A stretch of 64,000 bases of DNA from Janthinobacterium sp. 61 (GCF_002846335.1 NZ_PJMQ01000001.1:5146001-5210000), one strand, 5' to 3'. Counted from the stretch's first letter, positions 37,909 to 49,818 are shown. A program made the numbers and translations. Notes: a model not told the origin generated them from the letters alone.

Positions 37909-38014
37909 TGCCGGCATGCAAGTGACGCCAAGATTTGAATCCGCCGCAGCGGGCTTAGCCTGAAGCTGAGCGCTGCGCCATTCGCCAAGAACACTTAACC
38001 ACCTAGCCACAGCC

Positions 38015-39601
38015 ATGATCAAACAAGCTCTCCTCTCCGTTTCCGACAAGACCGGCGTTCTCGAATTCGCCCGTGCCCTGTCGGCCCTCGGCGTCAACCT
38101 CCTGTCCACCGGCGGTACCGCAAAATTGCTGGCAGACAACGGTGTTCCTGTCACGGAAGTTGCCGATTACACGGGTTTCCCGGAGATGCTCGATGGCCGT
38201 GTGAAAACCCTGCACCCGAAAGTGCATGGCGGTATCCTGGCGCGCCGCGATTTCCCTGAGCACATGTCGAAACTGGTCGAGCACGACATGCCGACCATCG
38301 ACATGGTGGTGGTCAACCTGTACCCGTTCCAGGGCACGGTTGCCAAGGCCGATTGCACGCTGGAAGACGCCATCGAAAACATCGATATCGGCGGCCCGAC
38401 CATGCTGCGTTCGGCGGCCAAGAACCACAAGGACGTGGTCGTCATCTGCGATCCGACCGACTACGACGCCGTGCTGGCGGAAATGCGCTCGGCCGACGGC
38501 AAGGCAGGCGACGTCAGCTACGACACCAAATTCATGCTGGCGAAAAAAGTCTTTGCGCACACGGCGCAATACGATGGCGCCATCACCAACTACCTGACCA
38601 GCCTGGGCCCGACGAAGGTGCACGCCGAGCGCGGCGCTTATCCGCAAATCCTGAACGTTGCCTTTGAAAAAGTGCAAGACATGCGCTACGGTGAAAACCC
38701 GCACCAGAGCGCCGCCTTCTACCGCGACCTGGTGACCATCGATGGCGCGCTGGCCAACTATCGCCAGCTGCAAGGCAAGGAATTGTCGTATAACAACATC
38801 GCCGATGCCGATGCAGCCTGGGAATGTGTGAAGAGCCTGGGCGGCTTCGAGCAAAGCGCCGCCTGCGTGATCGTCAAGCACGCGAACCCATGCGGCGTAG
38901 CCCTGGGCAAGGATGCGGCCGAAGCGTATGCGCGTGCCCTGCAGACGGACCCGACCTCCGCGTTTGGCGGCATCATCGCCTTCAACACGGAACTCGATGG
39001 CGCCACCGCCGGCGAAATCGCCAAGCTGTTCGTGGAAGTGCTGATCGCCCCATCGTTTTCAAAGGAAGCGAAACAGATTCTGTCGAGCAAGCAAAACGTG
39101 CGCATGCTGGAAATCCCACTGGGCAATGGCGTCAACGCCATGGACTTCAAGCGCGTGGGTGGCGGTCTGCTGGTGCAATCGCCGGACGCGAAAAACGTCG
39201 GTATCGGCGACTTGCGCGTGGTCAGCAAGCTGCAGCCAACGCCGCAGCAATTGTCGGACCTGATGTTCGCCTGGAAAGTGGCGAAATTCGTCAAGTCGAA
39301 CGCCATCGTCTTCTGCGGCAATAACATGACCCTGGGCGTGGGTGCTGGCCAAATGAGCCGTATCGATTCGGCCCGCATCGCTTCCATCAAGGCGCAAAAC
39401 GCGGGCCTGTCGCTGACCGGTTCCGTGGTGGCGTCGGATGCCTTCTTCCCGTTCCGCGACGGCCTCGACGTCGTCGTCGATGCGGGCGCGACCTGCGTCA
39501 TCCACCCGGGCGGCTCCATGCGCGACCAGGAAGTGATCGATGCGGCGGACGAGCGCGGCGTGGTCATGCTCTACACGGGCACGCGTCACTTCCGTCATTG
39601 A
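38015..39601 (+). CDS. purH: Bifunctional AICAR formyltransferase / IMP cyclohydrolase
   Basis: 528 residues. Last two steps of purine synthesis. The N-terminal MGS-like IMP cyclohydrolase domain (about 1-200; [30 protein letters not shown]) is followed by the AICAR transformylase domain with KHANPCGVA and the late [10 protein letters not shown]. Intact. 106 bases after fis. Confidence 0.97.
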   Translation: MIKQALLSVSDKTGVLEFARALSALGVNLLSTGGTAKLLADNGVPVTEVADYTGFPEMLDGRVKTLHPKVHGGILARRDFPEHMSKLVEHDMPTIDMVVVNLYPFQGTVAKADCTLEDAIENIDIGGPTMLRSAAKNHKDVVVICDPTDYDAVLAEMRSADGKAGDVSYDTKFMLAKKVFAHTAQYDGAITNYLTSLGPTKVHAERGAYPQILNVAFEKVQDMRYGENPHQSAAFYRDLVTIDGALANYRQLQGKELSYNNIADADAAWECVKSLGGFEQSAACVIVKHANPCGVALGKDAAEAYARALQTDPTSAFGGIIAFNTELDGATAGEIAKLFVEVLIAPSFSKEAKQILSSKQNVRMLEIPLGNGVNAMDFKRVGGGLLVQSPDAKNVGIGDLRVVSKLQPTPQQLSDLMFAWKVAKFVKSNAIVFCGNNMTLGVGAGQMSRIDSARIASIKAQNAGLSLTGSVVASDAFFPFRDGLDVVVDAGATCVIHPGGSMRDQEVIDAADERGVVMLYTGTRHFRH

Positions 39602-39613
39602 TCGATGGAGAAA

Positions 39614-39707
39614 GTAGGTCGGATTAGCGGGGCCGCAGGCCGCGCGTAATCCGACAAGCGCAGTTGGCAACGCATGTCGGATTACGCGTACCGCTAATCC
39701 GACCTAC
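39614..39707. repeat. REP/BIME-type nested palindrome between purH and ruvC
   Basis: Outer arms GTAGGTCGGATTAGCGG (39614-39630) and CCGCTAATCCGACCTAC (39691-39707) are perfect over 17 bases. Inside, CGCGTAATCCGACA (39643-39656) and TGTCGGATTACGCG (39675-39688) are perfect over 14. Each half (39614-39656 and 39675-39707) can also fold on its own, because TCGGATTA and TAATCCGA occur in both. This is the structure of two REP units head to head. The T-poor tail argues against a simple terminator. Confidence 0.8.
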
Positions 39708-39783
39708 AGGCTCTCTAAAAAGTACTCAGCGGCAGGCATCGGTTATTCACCGGTGCCTGCCGTATTCATTATAGAATCTGGCG

Positions 39784-40323
39784 ATGATTATTCTTGGCAT
39801 CGATCCTGGCCTGCGCACGACCGGCTTTGGGGTCATTGAAAAACACGGCAACAAGCTGCGCTATATCGCGTCAGGGACCATCAAGACGGGTTCCGAAGGG
39901 CAATTGCCACCGCGCCTGAAGATCATCCTGCAGGGCGTGAGCGAAATTGTCGGTACCTACCAGCCCGATTGCGCGGCCATCGAAAAAGTGTTTGTCAACG
40001 TCAATCCCCAATCGACCCTGCTGCTGGGCCAGGCGCGCGGCGCGGCCATCTGCGCGCTCGTGCATGCCGACCTGTCGGTGGCCGAATATACGGCGCTGCA
40101 AGTGAAACAGGCCGTCACGGGCCACGGCAAGGCGGCCAAGGAGCAGGTGCAGGAAATGGTGTCGCGGCTGTTGTCACTGCCCGGCTTGCCCGGCACGGAT
40201 GCGGCCGATGCCCTGGGCGTGGCCATTTGCCACGCCAACAGCATCGATGCGCTGGCCATGATAGGCGCACTGGCGCCCCAGCTGCAGGGCTTGCGCATGA
40301 AGCGCGGCCGTTTAGTGGGGTAA
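39784..40323 (+). CDS. ruvC: Crossover junction endodeoxyribonuclease RuvC
   Basis: 179 residues. Resolves Holliday junctions. Acidic active-site residues begin with Asp7 in [26 protein letters not shown] and the final [12 protein letters not shown] carry the remaining catalytic residues. Start of the ruvCAB series. Confidence 0.96.
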   Translation: MIILGIDPGLRTTGFGVIEKHGNKLRYIASGTIKTGSEGQLPPRLKIILQGVSEIVGTYQPDCAAIEKVFVNVNPQSTLLLGQARGAAICALVHADLSVAEYTALQVKQAVTGHGKAAKEQVQEMVSRLLSLPGLPGTDAADALGVAICHANSIDALAMIGALAPQLQGLRMKRGRLVG

Positions 40324-40365
40324 ACGCATGGCCCATAACTATATACACAACATTAGGAACACGCG

Positions 40366-40944
40366 ATGATAGGTCGTCTCTCCGGTATTTTGCTTGAAAA
40401 GAATCCGCCACAATTGCTGGTCGATTGCCAGGGCGTAGGCTATGAAGTCGACGTGCCGATGAGCACGTTTTACAACTTGCCGCACGTGGGTGAAAAAGTC
40501 GTGCTGTTCACGCACCAGGCCATCCGCGAAGATGCGCATCTGTTGTTTGGCTTCGGCAATGCGGCTGAGCGGGCCGTGTTCCGCCAGTTGATCAAGATCA
40601 CGGGCGTGGGCGCGCGCATGGCCTTGTCCATCCTGTCGGGCATGACGATTGCCGACCTGGCGCAAGCGATCACCTTGCAGGATTCGGGCCGCCTGGTCAA
40701 AGTACCTGGCATCGGCAAGAAGACGGCCGAGCGTCTGCTGCTGGAATTGAAGGGCAAGTTGGGTGCCGATATCGGCGCCGGTGGCGCACACGCGGCGCCG
40801 GACGCGCAATCGGATATTTTGAACGCGCTGGTGGCGCTCGGTTATTCGGACAAGGAAGCGCTGGCCGCCGTGAAAAACGTGCCGGCTGGCAGCGGCGTCT
40901 CGGACGGCATCAAACTGGCGCTGAAAGCGCTGTCGAAAGGCTGA
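40366..40944 (+). CDS. ruvA: Holliday junction branch migration protein RuvA
   Basis: 192 residues. [20 protein letters not shown] is the OB-fold start; two helix-hairpin-helix motifs ([13 protein letters not shown] and [17 protein letters not shown]) bind the junction, and the C-terminal helical domain (about 145-192) contacts RuvB. AGGAACACGCG before the ATG. Confidence 0.97.
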   Translation: MIGRLSGILLEKNPPQLLVDCQGVGYEVDVPMSTFYNLPHVGEKVVLFTHQAIREDAHLLFGFGNAAERAVFRQLIKITGVGARMALSILSGMTIADLAQAITLQDSGRLVKVPGIGKKTAERLLLELKGKLGADIGAGGAHAAPDAQSDILNALVALGYSDKEALAAVKNVPAGSGVSDGIKLALKALSKG

Positions 40945-40950
40945 TAAGGC

Positions 40951-42006
40951 ATGAGCATCCAGACCGACAGCTTCACGGAACAGCGCATCATCGACGCGGC
41001 GCCCATCTCGCACAACGAAGAAGCCATCGAACGGGCTTTGCGCCCCAAGCAGCTAGACGAGTATGTGGGGCAGGAAAAGATCCGCGACCAGCTGGAAATC
41101 TTCATCACGGCGGCGCGCCAGCGCAAGGAAGCGCTCGACCATACCTTGCTGTTCGGGCCGCCGGGCCTGGGCAAGACGACCCTGGCGCACATCATCGCGC
41201 GCGAAATGGGCGTCAACCTGCGCCAGACGTCCGGCCCCGTGCTGGAGCGCCCGGGCGACCTGGCGGCGATTTTGACGAACCTGGAAGCGAACGACGTCCT
41301 GTTCATCGATGAAATCCACCGGCTGTCGCCTGTCGTGGAAGAGATTTTGTATCCGGCGCTTGAGGATTATCAAATCGATATTATGATCGGCGAAGGCCCG
41401 GCTGCCCGTTCCGTGAAACTCGATCTGCAACCGTTTACCCTGGTCGGCGCCACCACGCGGGCCGGCATGTTGACCAACCCGCTGCGCGACCGCTTCGGCA
41501 TCGTGGCGCGCCTGGAGTTTTACAACACGGGCGAACTGACGAAGATCGTCACGCGCAGCGCCGCCTTGCTGAAAGCGCCCATCGACCCGGAAGGCGCGCA
41601 CGAGATCGCCCAGCGCGCCCGTGGCACGCCGCGTATCGCCAACCGCTTGCTGCGCCGCGTGCGCGATTTTGCGGAAGTCAAAAGCAATGGCGAGATCACC
41701 AAGGTGGTGGCCGACCGCGCCTTGGCCATGCTGGACGTCGATTCTGTGGGCTTCGACGTGATGGACCGCAAGCTGCTCGAAGCCGTGCTGTTCAAGTTTG
41801 GCGGCGGTCCCGTCGGCATCGGCAACCTGGCGGCCGCTATCGGTGAAGCGGCCGATACCATCGAAGACGTGCTGGAACCGTATCTGATCCAGCAAGGCTT
41901 CTTGCAGCGCACGCCGCGTGGCCGCGTTGCCACGCCGGCCGCCTATTTGCACTTCGGCGTCAGCGCACCGCGCATGGGTCCCGGCGGCGAAGCGTGGGAA
42001 CTGTGA
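40951..42006 (+). CDS. ruvB: Holliday junction DNA helicase RuvB
   Basis: 351 residues. AAA+ motor: Walker [14 protein letters not shown] (about 70-82), Walker [10 protein letters not shown], sensor GATTRAGML, and a winged-helix C-terminal domain. It starts six bases after ruvA, and its TGA overlaps the ATG of the next gene. Confidence 0.98.
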   Translation: MSIQTDSFTEQRIIDAAPISHNEEAIERALRPKQLDEYVGQEKIRDQLEIFITAARQRKEALDHTLLFGPPGLGKTTLAHIIAREMGVNLRQTSGPVLERPGDLAAILTNLEANDVLFIDEIHRLSPVVEEILYPALEDYQIDIMIGEGPAARSVKLDLQPFTLVGATTRAGMLTNPLRDRFGIVARLEFYNTGELTKIVTRSAALLKAPIDPEGAHEIAQRARGTPRIANRLLRRVRDFAEVKSNGEITKVVADRALAMLDVDSVGFDVMDRKLLEAVLFKFGGGPVGIGNLAAAIGEAADTIEDVLEPYLIQQGFLQRTPRGRVATPAAYLHFGVSAPRMGPGGEAWEL

Positions 42007-42515
42007 TGGCGGACGGTAGTCAGCAAGCCATGCCGGGCATGCAAATCTGGATCGACGCCGATGCCTGCCCCGTGGTCATCAAGGAAATCCTGTACCGCGT
42101 GGCCGATCGCCTGGAGTTGCCGCTCATCCTGGTGGCCAACCAGGGCTTGCGCGTGCCGCCGTCGCGCTTCATCCGCACCGTGCAAGTGCCGTCCGGCGCC
42201 GATGTTGCCGACCAGGAAATCGTGCGGCTGCTCAATCCCGGCGACCTCGTCATCACCGGTGACATCCCGCTGGCTGCCGACGTGCTGACCAAGGGCGGTT
42301 TTGCGCTGAATCCCCGCGGCGAGTTTTATACGAAAGATAATATCGCCCAGCAACTGACGATGCGCGCCTTCATGGAAGAATTGCGCAGCGGTGGCGTGGA
42401 CACGGGCGGCCCGACCGCCTTCAGCCAGTCCGACCGGCAGCAGTTCGCCAACAGCCTGGACCGGCATCTGAGCAAGCATCACCGCAAGCCGGCGCCAGCC
42501 GTGCGTCAGACGTAA
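42006..42515 (+). CDS. yaiI: YaiI/YqxD family protein (DUF188)
   Basis: 169 residues from the ATG overlapping the ruvB stop (TGATG), which suggests coupling; an alternative ATG at 42039 would give [11 protein letters not shown], closer to the usual family start. [16 protein letters not shown] and [14 protein letters not shown] with acidic residues place it in the PIN-like DUF188 family, possibly a nuclease; function unproven. Confidence 0.9.
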   Translation: MADGSQQAMPGMQIWIDADACPVVIKEILYRVADRLELPLILVANQGLRVPPSRFIRTVQVPSGADVADQEIVRLLNPGDLVITGDIPLAADVLTKGGFALNPRGEFYTKDNIAQQLTMRAFMEELRSGGVDTGGPTAFSQSDRQQFANSLDRHLSKHHRKPAPAVRQT

Positions 42516-42539
42516 AAAAGCCGGCGCTGAGGCCGGCTT
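42516..42539 (-). terminator. Terminator of the DUF2147 gene
   Basis: AAGCCGGC and GCCGGCTT pair around GCTGAG. On the minus strand the stem is followed by six T bases, so it serves the leftward DUF2147 gene; on the plus strand there is no T-run after it. Confidence 0.78.
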
Positions 42540-42567
42540 CGACAGGGCGGGGCAGGGCGTGCGCTGC

Positions 42568-43035
42568 TTATTCTTCGCGCACCCACGTCTGCGAGCGGCC
42601 AAACATTGGTACACCGATGTAGCCGCGCACTTGCAACTTGGTGCCGCCTTCCATCAGTTCGGCCTTGCTCTTGTAAGTCTTGCCATTGGCCGGGTCCGTG
42701 ATTTCGCCGCCCGTCCATTCCTTGCCGTCATACTTCAGGCCGGACAGGATTACCAGGCCGATGATGGGCTGGTCCTTGTTGGCGCCCGTGCACTTGTCGC
42801 ACTTCGGGTTTTGATCTTCATTCGGGGCGCGGAACAGCTTGTCGATCTTACCTTGCAAGACACCGTTGTTTTCCGTGATGACGACGAGCGATTTCGGCTT
42901 GCCGGTGGCGTCGTCGATGGTTTTCCACGTGCCTACGGGCGTGTGGTTATCGTCGCGCGCTGTGGCGCTGCCGGCGATGGCCAGGGCGGCCATCATGATG
43001 CTTGCTGTGACGCTTGCTTTGAATATTTTATGCAT
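42568..43035 (-). CDS. DUF2147 secreted protein
   Basis: 155 residues. Signal peptide to about residue 26 (MMAALAIAGSATA). The DUF2147 pattern PVGTWKTIDDATGKPKS, VLQGKIDKLF, GLVILSGLKYDGKEWTGGEI and KLQVRGYIGVPMFGRSQTW is clear. Function of the family is unknown; it occurs in the periplasm or outer membrane of many proteobacteria. A CDKC pair (about residues 79-82) could form a disulfide. Confidence 0.85.
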   Translation of the reverse strand: MHKIFKASVTASIMMAALAIAGSATARDDNHTPVGTWKTIDDATGKPKSLVVITENNGVLQGKIDKLFRAPNEDQNPKCDKCTGANKDQPIIGLVILSGLKYDGKEWTGGEITDPANGKTYKSKAELMEGGTKLQVRGYIGVPMFGRSQTWVREE

Positions 43036-43104
43036 TGCTAGTCTCCAATGGTTTTTTTGATCGGGTCACGAACAGTTTATATACCAAGGCAAGACCAGCG
43101 GTAC

Positions 43105-43132
43105 TGCGCGGCGTCACGGATGACGCCGCGCA
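43105..43132. repeat. Perfect 12-base stem-loop between DUF2147 gene and valS
   Basis: TGCGCGGCGTCA and TGACGCCGCGCA around CGGA. A second, wider pair AAGGCAAG/CTTGCCTT surrounds it (about 43086-43093 and 43143-43150, touching the valS stop). No U-run, so not a classical terminator; it may stabilise the valS mRNA end. Confidence 0.6.
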
Positions 43133-43149
43133 ATCCTTCCAAACTTGCC

Positions 43150-45957
43150 TTATGCGCTGGCTAGTTTAGCAAACTGTTCGCGCAATTTTTCAATTGTGGC
43201 CGAAAAACTGAGCAAACGCTCGTTTTCTTGCGCAACGATGGCGGCCGGGGCGCGCGCGACAAAGCTCTCATTGCCTAATTTGCTATTTACTTTGGCAATT
43301 TCCGCTTCGATGCGGGCGATTTCCTTGCCCAGGCGTTCGCGTTCGGCGGCCACGTCGATTTCCACTTTCAGCATCAGCTTGGTGGTGCCGACGATGGCGA
43401 CGGCCGCAGGCGAGTCCGGCAGCGCATCGACGATCTGCACTTCGGCCAGCTTGCCCAGCGACTGGATGTAGGGCGCATACGATGCCAGCGCTTCTTTCTC
43501 GCTGGCATTGCCCGCTTCGACGATCAGCGGCACGCGCACGGAAGGAGAAATTTGCATTTCGCCGCGCAGGTTGCGCGTCGCATCCGTCAAGGCTTTCAGT
43601 TGCTGCATCCACGCTTCGGCCGACTCGTCGATCTTGTCGGTATTGGCGATCGGATACGGCTGCATCATGATGGAATCACCTTCCGCCTTGAGCGTCTTGC
43701 CGGCCAAAGGCGCCACCGTTTGCCACAGCGCTTCCGTGACAAACGGGATGATCGGATGGGCCAGGCGCAATACCACTTCCAGCACGCGCAGCAGGGTGTG
43801 GCGGGTGGCGCGTTGCTGGCCTTCCGTGCCCTGTTGCACTTGAACTTTCGCCACTTCCAGGTACCAGTCGCAATACTCGTCCCAGACGAATTTGTAGATG
43901 GTGGCGGCGATGTTGTCGAAACGGAAGTCTTCAAAGCCCTTGGCCACGTCCAGCTCGGCCTTTTGCAGCAGGGAGATGATCCACTTGTCCGCTTGCGACA
44001 GGTCGGCGTCATTCGGCGTGCAATCCTTGCCTTCCGTATTCATCATGACGAAACGGGTAGCGTTCCACATCTTGTTGCAGAAGTTGCGGTAGCCTTCGCA
44101 GCGGCCCAGGTCGAAGTTGATGTTGCGGCCCAGGGAGGCATAGCTGGCCATGGTGAAGCGCACGGCGTCCGTGCCGTAGGCCGAAATGCCTTCCGGGAAT
44201 TCCTTGCGCGTCGCCTTGGTGATTTTTTCCGCGTCGCGCGGGTTCATCAGGCCCGTGGTGCGCTTGACGATCAAGCCTTCCAGGTCGATGCCGTCGATCA
44301 AGTCGATCGGGTCCAGCGTATTGCCCTTCGACTTGGACATCTTCTGTCCCGTCGAATCGCGCACCAGGCCGTGCACGTAGACAGTTTCAAACGGTACCTT
44401 GCCCGTGAAGTGCGCCGTCATCATGACCATGCGCGCGACCCAGAAGAAGATGATGTCGAAACCCGTCACCAGCACGGACGACGGCAGGAAAGCCTTCATG
44501 TCCGGCGTTTCTTCAGGCCAACCCATGGTAGAGAATGGCACCAGGGCCGACGAGAACCAGGTGTCGAGCACGTCGTCATCGCGCTTCAAGGGCCCCGTGC
44601 TGCCGGCGGCCACGGCCTTGGCTTGCGCCTCAGCTTCCGTCTTGGCAACGAAGATATTGCCCTTGTCGTCGTACCAGGCCGGGATTTGATGGCCCCACCA
44701 CAGCTGGCGCGAGATGCACCAGTCCTGGATGTTGTTGAGCCACTGATTGTAGGTGGTGCTCCAGTTTTCCGGCACAAACTTGATTTCGCCATTGGCAACC
44801 TTGTCCAGTGCCGTTTCGGCGATCGACTTGCCTGGGAAGAAAGTGCCTTCCGGGGCCGGCTTGCTCATGGCGACGAACCACTGGTCCGTCAGCATCGGCT
44901 CGATGACGACGCCAGTGCGGTCGCCGCGCGGCACCATCAGTTTGTGCGGCTTGACTTGCTCGAGCAAGCCTTGCGCATCGAGGTCGGCGACGATCTGCTT
45001 GCGTGCGGCGAAGCGGTCCATGCCGCGGTAGGCTTCAGGTGCGTCGTCGGTGATCTTCGCGTCCAGGGTCAGAATGACGATCTGCGCCAGTTTGTGGCGC
45101 TGGCCGACGGCGTAATCGTTCATGTCATGCGCGGGGGTAATCTTCACGCAGCCCGTGCCGAATTCCTTGTCGACGTATTCGTCGGCGATGATGGGAATTT
45201 CACGGTCCGTCAGCGGCAGTTTCAGCATCTTGCCCACCAGCGCTGTGTAGCGCTCGTCCGTCGGATCGACGGCCACGGCCACGTCGCCCAGCATGGTTTC
45301 AGGACGGGTCGTTGCCACCGTCAGGAAACCGCTGCCATCGGCCAGCGGGTACTTGATGTACCACATGGAGCCGTCTTCTTCTTCGGACACCACTTCCAGG
45401 TCGGACACGGCCGTGCCCAGCACGGGGTCCCAGTTGACGAGGCGCTTGCCGCGGTAGATCAGGCCTTGCTCGAACAGGCGCACGAAGACGTCGGTGACGA
45501 CTTTCGAGCGCGGTTCATCCATCGTGAAGTATTCGCGCTGCCAGTCGGCCGAGGCGCCCAGGCGGCGCATCTGGCCGGTGATGATGGAACCGGATTTTTC
45601 TTTCCATTCCCACACTTTTTCCACGAATTTCTCGCGGCCCAGGTCATGGCGCGAAATCTTTTGCGCGTCCAGCTGGCGTTGCACGACGATTTGCGTGGCG
45701 ATGCCCGCGTGATCGGTGCCGGGAATCCAGGCCGTGTTGTGGCCCAGCATACGGTGGTAGCGGGTCAGGCCATCCATGATGGTCTGGTTGAACGCATGGC
45801 CCATGTGCAGGGTGCCGGTGACGTTCGGCGGCGGCAACTGGATGCTGAAGGAAGGTTTTCCGGCATCGAGGGTGGCGGTAAAGTAACCGCGCTGTTCCCA
45901 CTCGGTGCGCCAGAATTGTTCAATGTCGGCGGGCTCGAAAGACTTGGCTAATTCCAT
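43150..45957 (-). CDS. valS: Valyl-tRNA synthetase
   Basis: 935 residues from the ATG at 45957 ([16 protein letters not shown]). Class I synthetase with [17 protein letters not shown] (HIGH motif) and [12 protein letters not shown]; the editing domain lies between, and the C-terminal coiled-coil arm (about 860-935) is present. Single gene, with a stem-loop after it. Confidence 0.97.
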   Translation of the reverse strand: MELAKSFEPADIEQFWRTEWEQRGYFTATLDAGKPSFSIQLPPPNVTGTLHMGHAFNQTIMDGLTRYHRMLGHNTAWIPGTDHAGIATQIVVQRQLDAQKISRHDLGREKFVEKVWEWKEKSGSIITGQMRRLGASADWQREYFTMDEPRSKVVTDVFVRLFEQGLIYRGKRLVNWDPVLGTAVSDLEVVSEEEDGSMWYIKYPLADGSGFLTVATTRPETMLGDVAVAVDPTDERYTALVGKMLKLPLTDREIPIIADEYVDKEFGTGCVKITPAHDMNDYAVGQRHKLAQIVILTLDAKITDDAPEAYRGMDRFAARKQIVADLDAQGLLEQVKPHKLMVPRGDRTGVVIEPMLTDQWFVAMSKPAPEGTFFPGKSIAETALDKVANGEIKFVPENWSTTYNQWLNNIQDWCISRQLWWGHQIPAWYDDKGNIFVAKTEAEAQAKAVAAGSTGPLKRDDDVLDTWFSSALVPFSTMGWPEETPDMKAFLPSSVLVTGFDIIFFWVARMVMMTAHFTGKVPFETVYVHGLVRDSTGQKMSKSKGNTLDPIDLIDGIDLEGLIVKRTTGLMNPRDAEKITKATRKEFPEGISAYGTDAVRFTMASYASLGRNINFDLGRCEGYRNFCNKMWNATRFVMMNTEGKDCTPNDADLSQADKWIISLLQKAELDVAKGFEDFRFDNIAATIYKFVWDEYCDWYLEVAKVQVQQGTEGQQRATRHTLLRVLEVVLRLAHPIIPFVTEALWQTVAPLAGKTLKAEGDSIMMQPYPIANTDKIDESAEAWMQQLKALTDATRNLRGEMQISPSVRVPLIVEAGNASEKEALASYAPYIQSLGKLAEVQIVDALPDSPAAVAIVGTTKLMLKVEIDVAAERERLGKEIARIEAEIAKVNSKLGNESFVARAPAAIVAQENERLLSFSATIEKLREQFAKLASA

Positions 45958-46450
45958 GATTTGGCGTGTGATTGGCAAAAGGAACCATTATAGATGACGC
46001 GGCATCGCCCGCAGCGTGGCAACTGGCCTTTTTCAGTGTTTTGGCGGCTTTGCGGGCCGTTTTCCCGCAACAGAACGGGGATAAACGCGCTGCCGATGTT
46101 ATAATGCCGGCCTCGGCGCCTCCTGCCCCATCTTTGCGGACGGCGCCTGCAGACGCAGTTTTATCCAACTCCCGTCCGCGCCACAAGGCCAGCGCATCAG
46201 CGATGCCAGCCATTTCAGAGCGTCCCCTTCGGGCCGGGCGCCTGAGCCACGCGCACCCTCAGCGGTGCACCATTCACGGCGGAATCAAAGCGGCTCGTTA
46301 TTGCGCGCCGCTGCCGCCACAGCTTAGCCAGGAATGTTGTTATCTGGCCCGTCGTCTTTCGATACGGCATGTCACTACAGCGCGCCTTGACGCCTGTGGC
46401 CATGCCATGGCCGCGCGCTTTCCCGGTTTTGCTTTTACAAGGAAACCACC
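45958..46450. other. Non-coding region upstream of the porin gene
   Basis: About 490 bases, divergent between valS and the porin. A perfect TATAAT lies at 46100-46105, some 345 bases before the porin ATG, without a clear -35. If used rightwards it gives an unusually long leader. GCGGACG (about 46137) can pair with CGTCCGC (about 46172). Open frames crossing the region have no recognisable content. It could hold an untranslated regulatory leader or a small RNA. Confidence 0.45.
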
Positions 46451-47500
46451 ATGAAGAAAATCTCGTTCACCATCCGCCTTGTTTCGACCATCGCCAGCCT
46501 GGGCGCCATTCCCCTTGCCTATGCTCAGTCCTCCGTCGACGTGTACGGCCTGATGGATGCGGGCCTGGTGCAGGAAGGCGGCATTAGCAAGCTCACCAGT
46601 GGTGTGTCGGCCGGCTCGCGCCTGGGCCTGCGCGGCACGGAATCGCTGGGCGACGGCTGGCAAGCCGTGTTCACCCTGGAAGCGGGTGTGCAGGGCGATA
46701 CGGGCCGCTCGGACCAGGCGGGGCAATTGTTCGGCCGCCAGGCTTTTGTCGGCCTCGACAGCCCGCTGGGCATGCTGACCGTGGGGCGCCAGTACAACCT
46801 GCAAAGCCAGGCGCTGACTGACGTGGCCGATCCGTTCGAGGGCGGCCTGGCCGGGGCGGCGACCAACCTGGCCGGCTATTCGGCCACGCGCATCGACAAC
46901 ACCGTGCGCTACACCTCGCCCGAGCTGCGCGGCGTCACGGCCACCGTCATGTTTGGCTTTGGCGAACATACGGGTGTTGTGGCCGATCAACGTTCGCTGG
47001 GTCTGGCCCTCGGTTATGTCAACGGCCCACTGACCCTGCGCCTGGCGCGCCAGAGCCGTGCCGGCGAGCCGGGCAAGGCCGACGTGAACAACACCATTTT
47101 GGCCGGCAACTACAACTTCGGCGTGGCCACCGCGTTTGCCGGCTATGGCCGCAACACGGGCGATGGCAGCACCATGTTCTTTGCGGAAAACCCGTATGGC
47201 GCGGCGCAGGCGCCAACCCGCTCAAGCGACAGCCGCGACGCCATCGTCGGCGTGTCCGTGCCGCTGGGCGCGACCACCTTGCTGGCCTCGTACGTGCGCA
47301 AGGATGACCGCGACGCGGCCAACCGCGATGCGCAGCAGCTGGCCATCGGCGCCACGTATGCCTTGTCCAAGCGCAGCAAGGTGTATCTTGCTTACGCGCA
47401 TATCCGCAACCGCAACGACGCTGCCTACATGGTGGGCAATGCCACGGAAGTGGGCACGGGCAACCGCGCGCTGAATATCGGCTTGCGTCACGCGTTTTAA
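46451..47500 (+). CDS. General porin, betaproteobacterial OmpC-like
   Basis: 349 residues with a signal peptide ending at about residue 25 ([17 protein letters not shown]). The pattern SSVTLYG-like start, [25 protein letters not shown] and ending in [12 protein letters not shown] with a terminal Phe is that of 16-stranded outer-membrane trimeric porins. ACAAGGAAACC precedes the ATG. Its stop overlaps that of the convergent GGDEF-EAL gene. Confidence 0.92.
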   Translation: MKKISFTIRLVSTIASLGAIPLAYAQSSVDVYGLMDAGLVQEGGISKLTSGVSAGSRLGLRGTESLGDGWQAVFTLEAGVQGDTGRSDQAGQLFGRQAFVGLDSPLGMLTVGRQYNLQSQALTDVADPFEGGLAGAATNLAGYSATRIDNTVRYTSPELRGVTATVMFGFGEHTGVVADQRSLGLALGYVNGPLTLRLARQSRAGEPGKADVNNTILAGNYNFGVATAFAGYGRNTGDGSTMFFAENPYGAAQAPTRSSDSRDAIVGVSVPLGATTLLASYVRKDDRDAANRDAQQLAIGATYALSKRSKVYLAYAHIRNRNDAAYMVGNATEVGTGNRALNIGLRHAF

Positions 47501-49581
47501 GCGGCCAGCATTTTTCTCTGCAGCAACAGTTCCTCGAAGGCGTCTGCGGTCAGCGGGCGGCTGAACAGATAGCCCTGCATCTGGTCGCAGCCGTGCTGGC
47601 GCAGGAAGGCCAGCTGCTGCGGCGTTTCCACGCCTTCGGCGATCACTTTCAGGCGCAGGCTGTGCGCCAGCGAAATGATGGCGCGCACGATGGCCACGTC
47701 ATCGTCGCTGTTTGTGATGTCGCTGACGAAGGTCTTGTCGATTTTCAGCACGTCGATGGGGAAGTGGCGCAGGTAAGCCAGGCTGGAATAGCCGGTGCCG
47801 AAGTCGTCGATGGACAGTTGCACGCCCAGCGCCTTGAGGTTGCTCATGATGGCCGTGGCTTGCTCCACGTCATGCATGACCATGCTTTCCGTTAATTCCA
47901 GTTCCAGATGGGTGGCATCGAGGCCTGTCTCGGCCAATGCCTGCGCCACCGCGTGCAGCAGATTCCTTTGTTTGAATTGCCGCGCCGACAAGTTGACGGC
48001 CAGGCGCAGCCGGCCATGGCCGGCCAGTTGCCAGGCGCGCGTTTGGGCGCACGCCGTGTGCAGCACCCAGTCGCCGATGGGGGTGATCAAGCCCATTTCC
48101 TCGGCCAGGCTGATGAAGCTGGCAGGTGGAATACGCCCCAGTTGCGGATGGTGCCAGCGCAGCAGTGCTTCCATGCCCACCACCTTGCCGCTGGCCAAGT
48201 CCAGCTGGGGTTGATATTCGAGGTGAAACTGTCCCCGTTCCAGGGCGTGGCGCAACTCGCTTTCCAGTCCCAGCCGCTCCAGAGTGCCCGCGTTCATGCT
48301 CGATGCATAGAATTGCCAGTGGCCCCGTCCCTGTTCCTTGGCGCGGTACATGGCGATGTCGGCATGCTTGATCAGGGTGTCGGCATTCTGGCCATCGTCG
48401 GGATACACGGCCACTCCCATGCAACAGCTGAGAAAAAATTCATATTCGCCCAGTTGCAGCGGCTGCGCCACGGCGTCCTGGATGCGCTGCAGGATAGCCG
48501 CGCCCGGTTCTCCATTGCCATGCTGGGGCAGCAGCAGCACGAATTCGTCGCCGCCCAGGCGCGCCACCGTGTCGACTTCGCGCGTGGCGCCGCGCAGGCG
48601 CTCGGCCACGTTTTTCAGCACGCTGTCGCCCGCATCGTGGCCCAGGGTATCGTTGACGAATTTAAAGCGGTCGAGGTCGATGAACACCACCCACAGGGGC
48701 ATGCCGCTGCGCCGCGTCACGGCCATCGCCAGTTCCAGCCGTTCCCGCAGCAGGGCCCGGTTGGCCAGGCCCGTGAGGATATCGTGCCGCGCCTGGAATT
48801 CCAGCTCCTGTTCGAAGCGCATGACGGTGCTGATGTCGTATTGCTCCACGACAAAGTGGCTGACGGTGCCATCGCCATCGTCGCGCACGGGAGCGATGAA
48901 CAGCTCGCTCCAGTAGCAACTGCCATCCTTGCGGAAATTGCGCACGATGGCCTTGCCTTCGCGCTGTTCGCGCAGGGCCGCCGTAATTGGGTGCATGTCT
49001 TGCCGCCCTTGCGCGGGACCCTGCAAGTCTGCCAGGCGCTGGCCGATGACTTCCGCGGCCACATAGCCGGTGATGCGTTCGAAGGCGGGATTGACGTATT
49101 CGATCAGGTAGCCCGGTGCGTCGGCGCTGCACAGGATGATGGCATTGGCCGACACTTCGATGATGCGTTCGCGCAAACGCAACGACTTCTCATTGTGCAT
49201 GCGCGCGGCAATGTCTTCGGACAGGCGCAAATTGGCAAACTGCAGCGCCACCGTGCGTTCGCCCGTGATGCGGGCAATCACGGAATTGCGCGTCACAAGC
49301 TGAAAGACATAGGCGGTTGCCAGCAGGCTCGACAGTAATCCACCCAGCAGTACATACAGGGAGCCGCGATGGTTCGCATTGAAGCTCATGCCGCTGGCTG
49401 GCAGCAGGGCGGCGCCCAGCGTGTGCCCGCTGGCGTGGTACTCCAGCAGCAGCCGGGTGCTTTCCGACTCGATCTGGAGCGCCGAGACATAGCACAGGGC
49501 CGTCAGGCACAGCCCGACCGCCAGGGTGATCAGGGCCGAGGTGGAAACGGAAGTGGAAATACGTTTGAAGAATGATTGCAT
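47497..49581 (-). CDS. Membrane PAS-GGDEF-EAL protein, c-di-GMP cyclase/phosphodiesterase
   Basis: 694 residues from the ATG at 49581. Two transmembrane segments (about 13-35 and 72-95) are followed by a PAS domain (about 140-255), GGDEF with intact GGDEF at 343-347, and EAL with Glu471 in [31 protein letters not shown] and EGVET complete the EAL catalytic set, so both activities are possible. It senses a signal through the short extracytoplasmic loop or PAS domain and controls c-di-GMP. Divergent from a Crp-like gene, with a large palindrome between them. Confidence 0.93.
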   Translation of the reverse strand: MQSFFKRISTSVSTSALITLAVGLCLTALCYVSALQIESESTRLLLEYHASGHTLGAALLPASGMSFNANHRGSLYVLLGGLLSSLLATAYVFQLVTRNSVIARITGERTVALQFANLRLSEDIAARMHNEKSLRLRERIIEVSANAIILCSADAPGYLIEYVNPAFERITGYVAAEVIGQRLADLQGPAQGRQDMHPITAALREQREGKAIVRNFRKDGSCYWSELFIAPVRDDGDGTVSHFVVEQYDISTVMRFEQELEFQARHDILTGLANRALLRERLELAMAVTRRSGMPLWVVFIDLDRFKFVNDTLGHDAGDSVLKNVAERLRGATREVDTVARLGGDEFVLLLPQHGNGEPGAAILQRIQDAVAQPLQLGEYEFFLSCCMGVAVYPDDGQNADTLIKHADIAMYRAKEQGRGHWQFYASSMNAGTLERLGLESELRHALERGQFHLEYQPQLDLASGKVVGMEALLRWHHPQLGRIPPASFISLAEEMGLITPIGDWVLHTACAQTRAWQLAGHGRLRLAVNLSARQFKQRNLLHAVAQALAETGLDATHLELELTESMVMHDVEQATAIMSNLKALGVQLSIDDFGTGYSSLAYLRHFPIDVLKIDKTFVSDITNSDDDVAIVRAIISLAHSLRLKVIAEGVETPQQLAFLRQHGCDQMQGYLFSRPLTADAFEELLLQRKMLAA

Positions 49582-49638
49582 GATGGCGTCCGGTAGCAGC
49601 GCCGGTGCCGATCCATGATCCGGCAGCCCTGGCAGTGA

Positions 49639-49719
49639 TGCCCACTGTAGGGCGCGCGGCACATGGCAGTCCGTTCGCTGGCGAACGGACAAGCATGCCT
49701 ACAAGAAATATAGTGGGCA
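49639..49719. promoter_or_regulatory. Nested palindrome in the divergent promoter of the GGDEF-EAL and Crp-like genes
   Basis: The inner perfect repeat GTCCGTTCGC-TG-GCGAACGGAC (49669-49690) is enclosed by TGCCCACT (49639-49646) and AGTGGGCA (49712-49719). The position, 58 bases from the leftward ATG and 100 from the rightward one, is that of an operator acting on both genes. It does not match the E. coli CRP half-site TGTGA or the FNR half-site TTGAT. Confidence 0.5.
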
Positions 49720-49818
49720 CTGTGCAAGCGCTGTGTTACGCTGCTGCATATGGCGCCCCTCGTTCGGACGTCTTACCTCTATCCCCTAGCTGACGACTGG
49801 AAACCAGGAAAACTGCCC

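Noticed and set aside
43552..45951. Very long plus-strand frame opposite valS
   Set aside because: Shadow of valS; no motif and no ribosome-binding site, while valS has all synthetase signatures.
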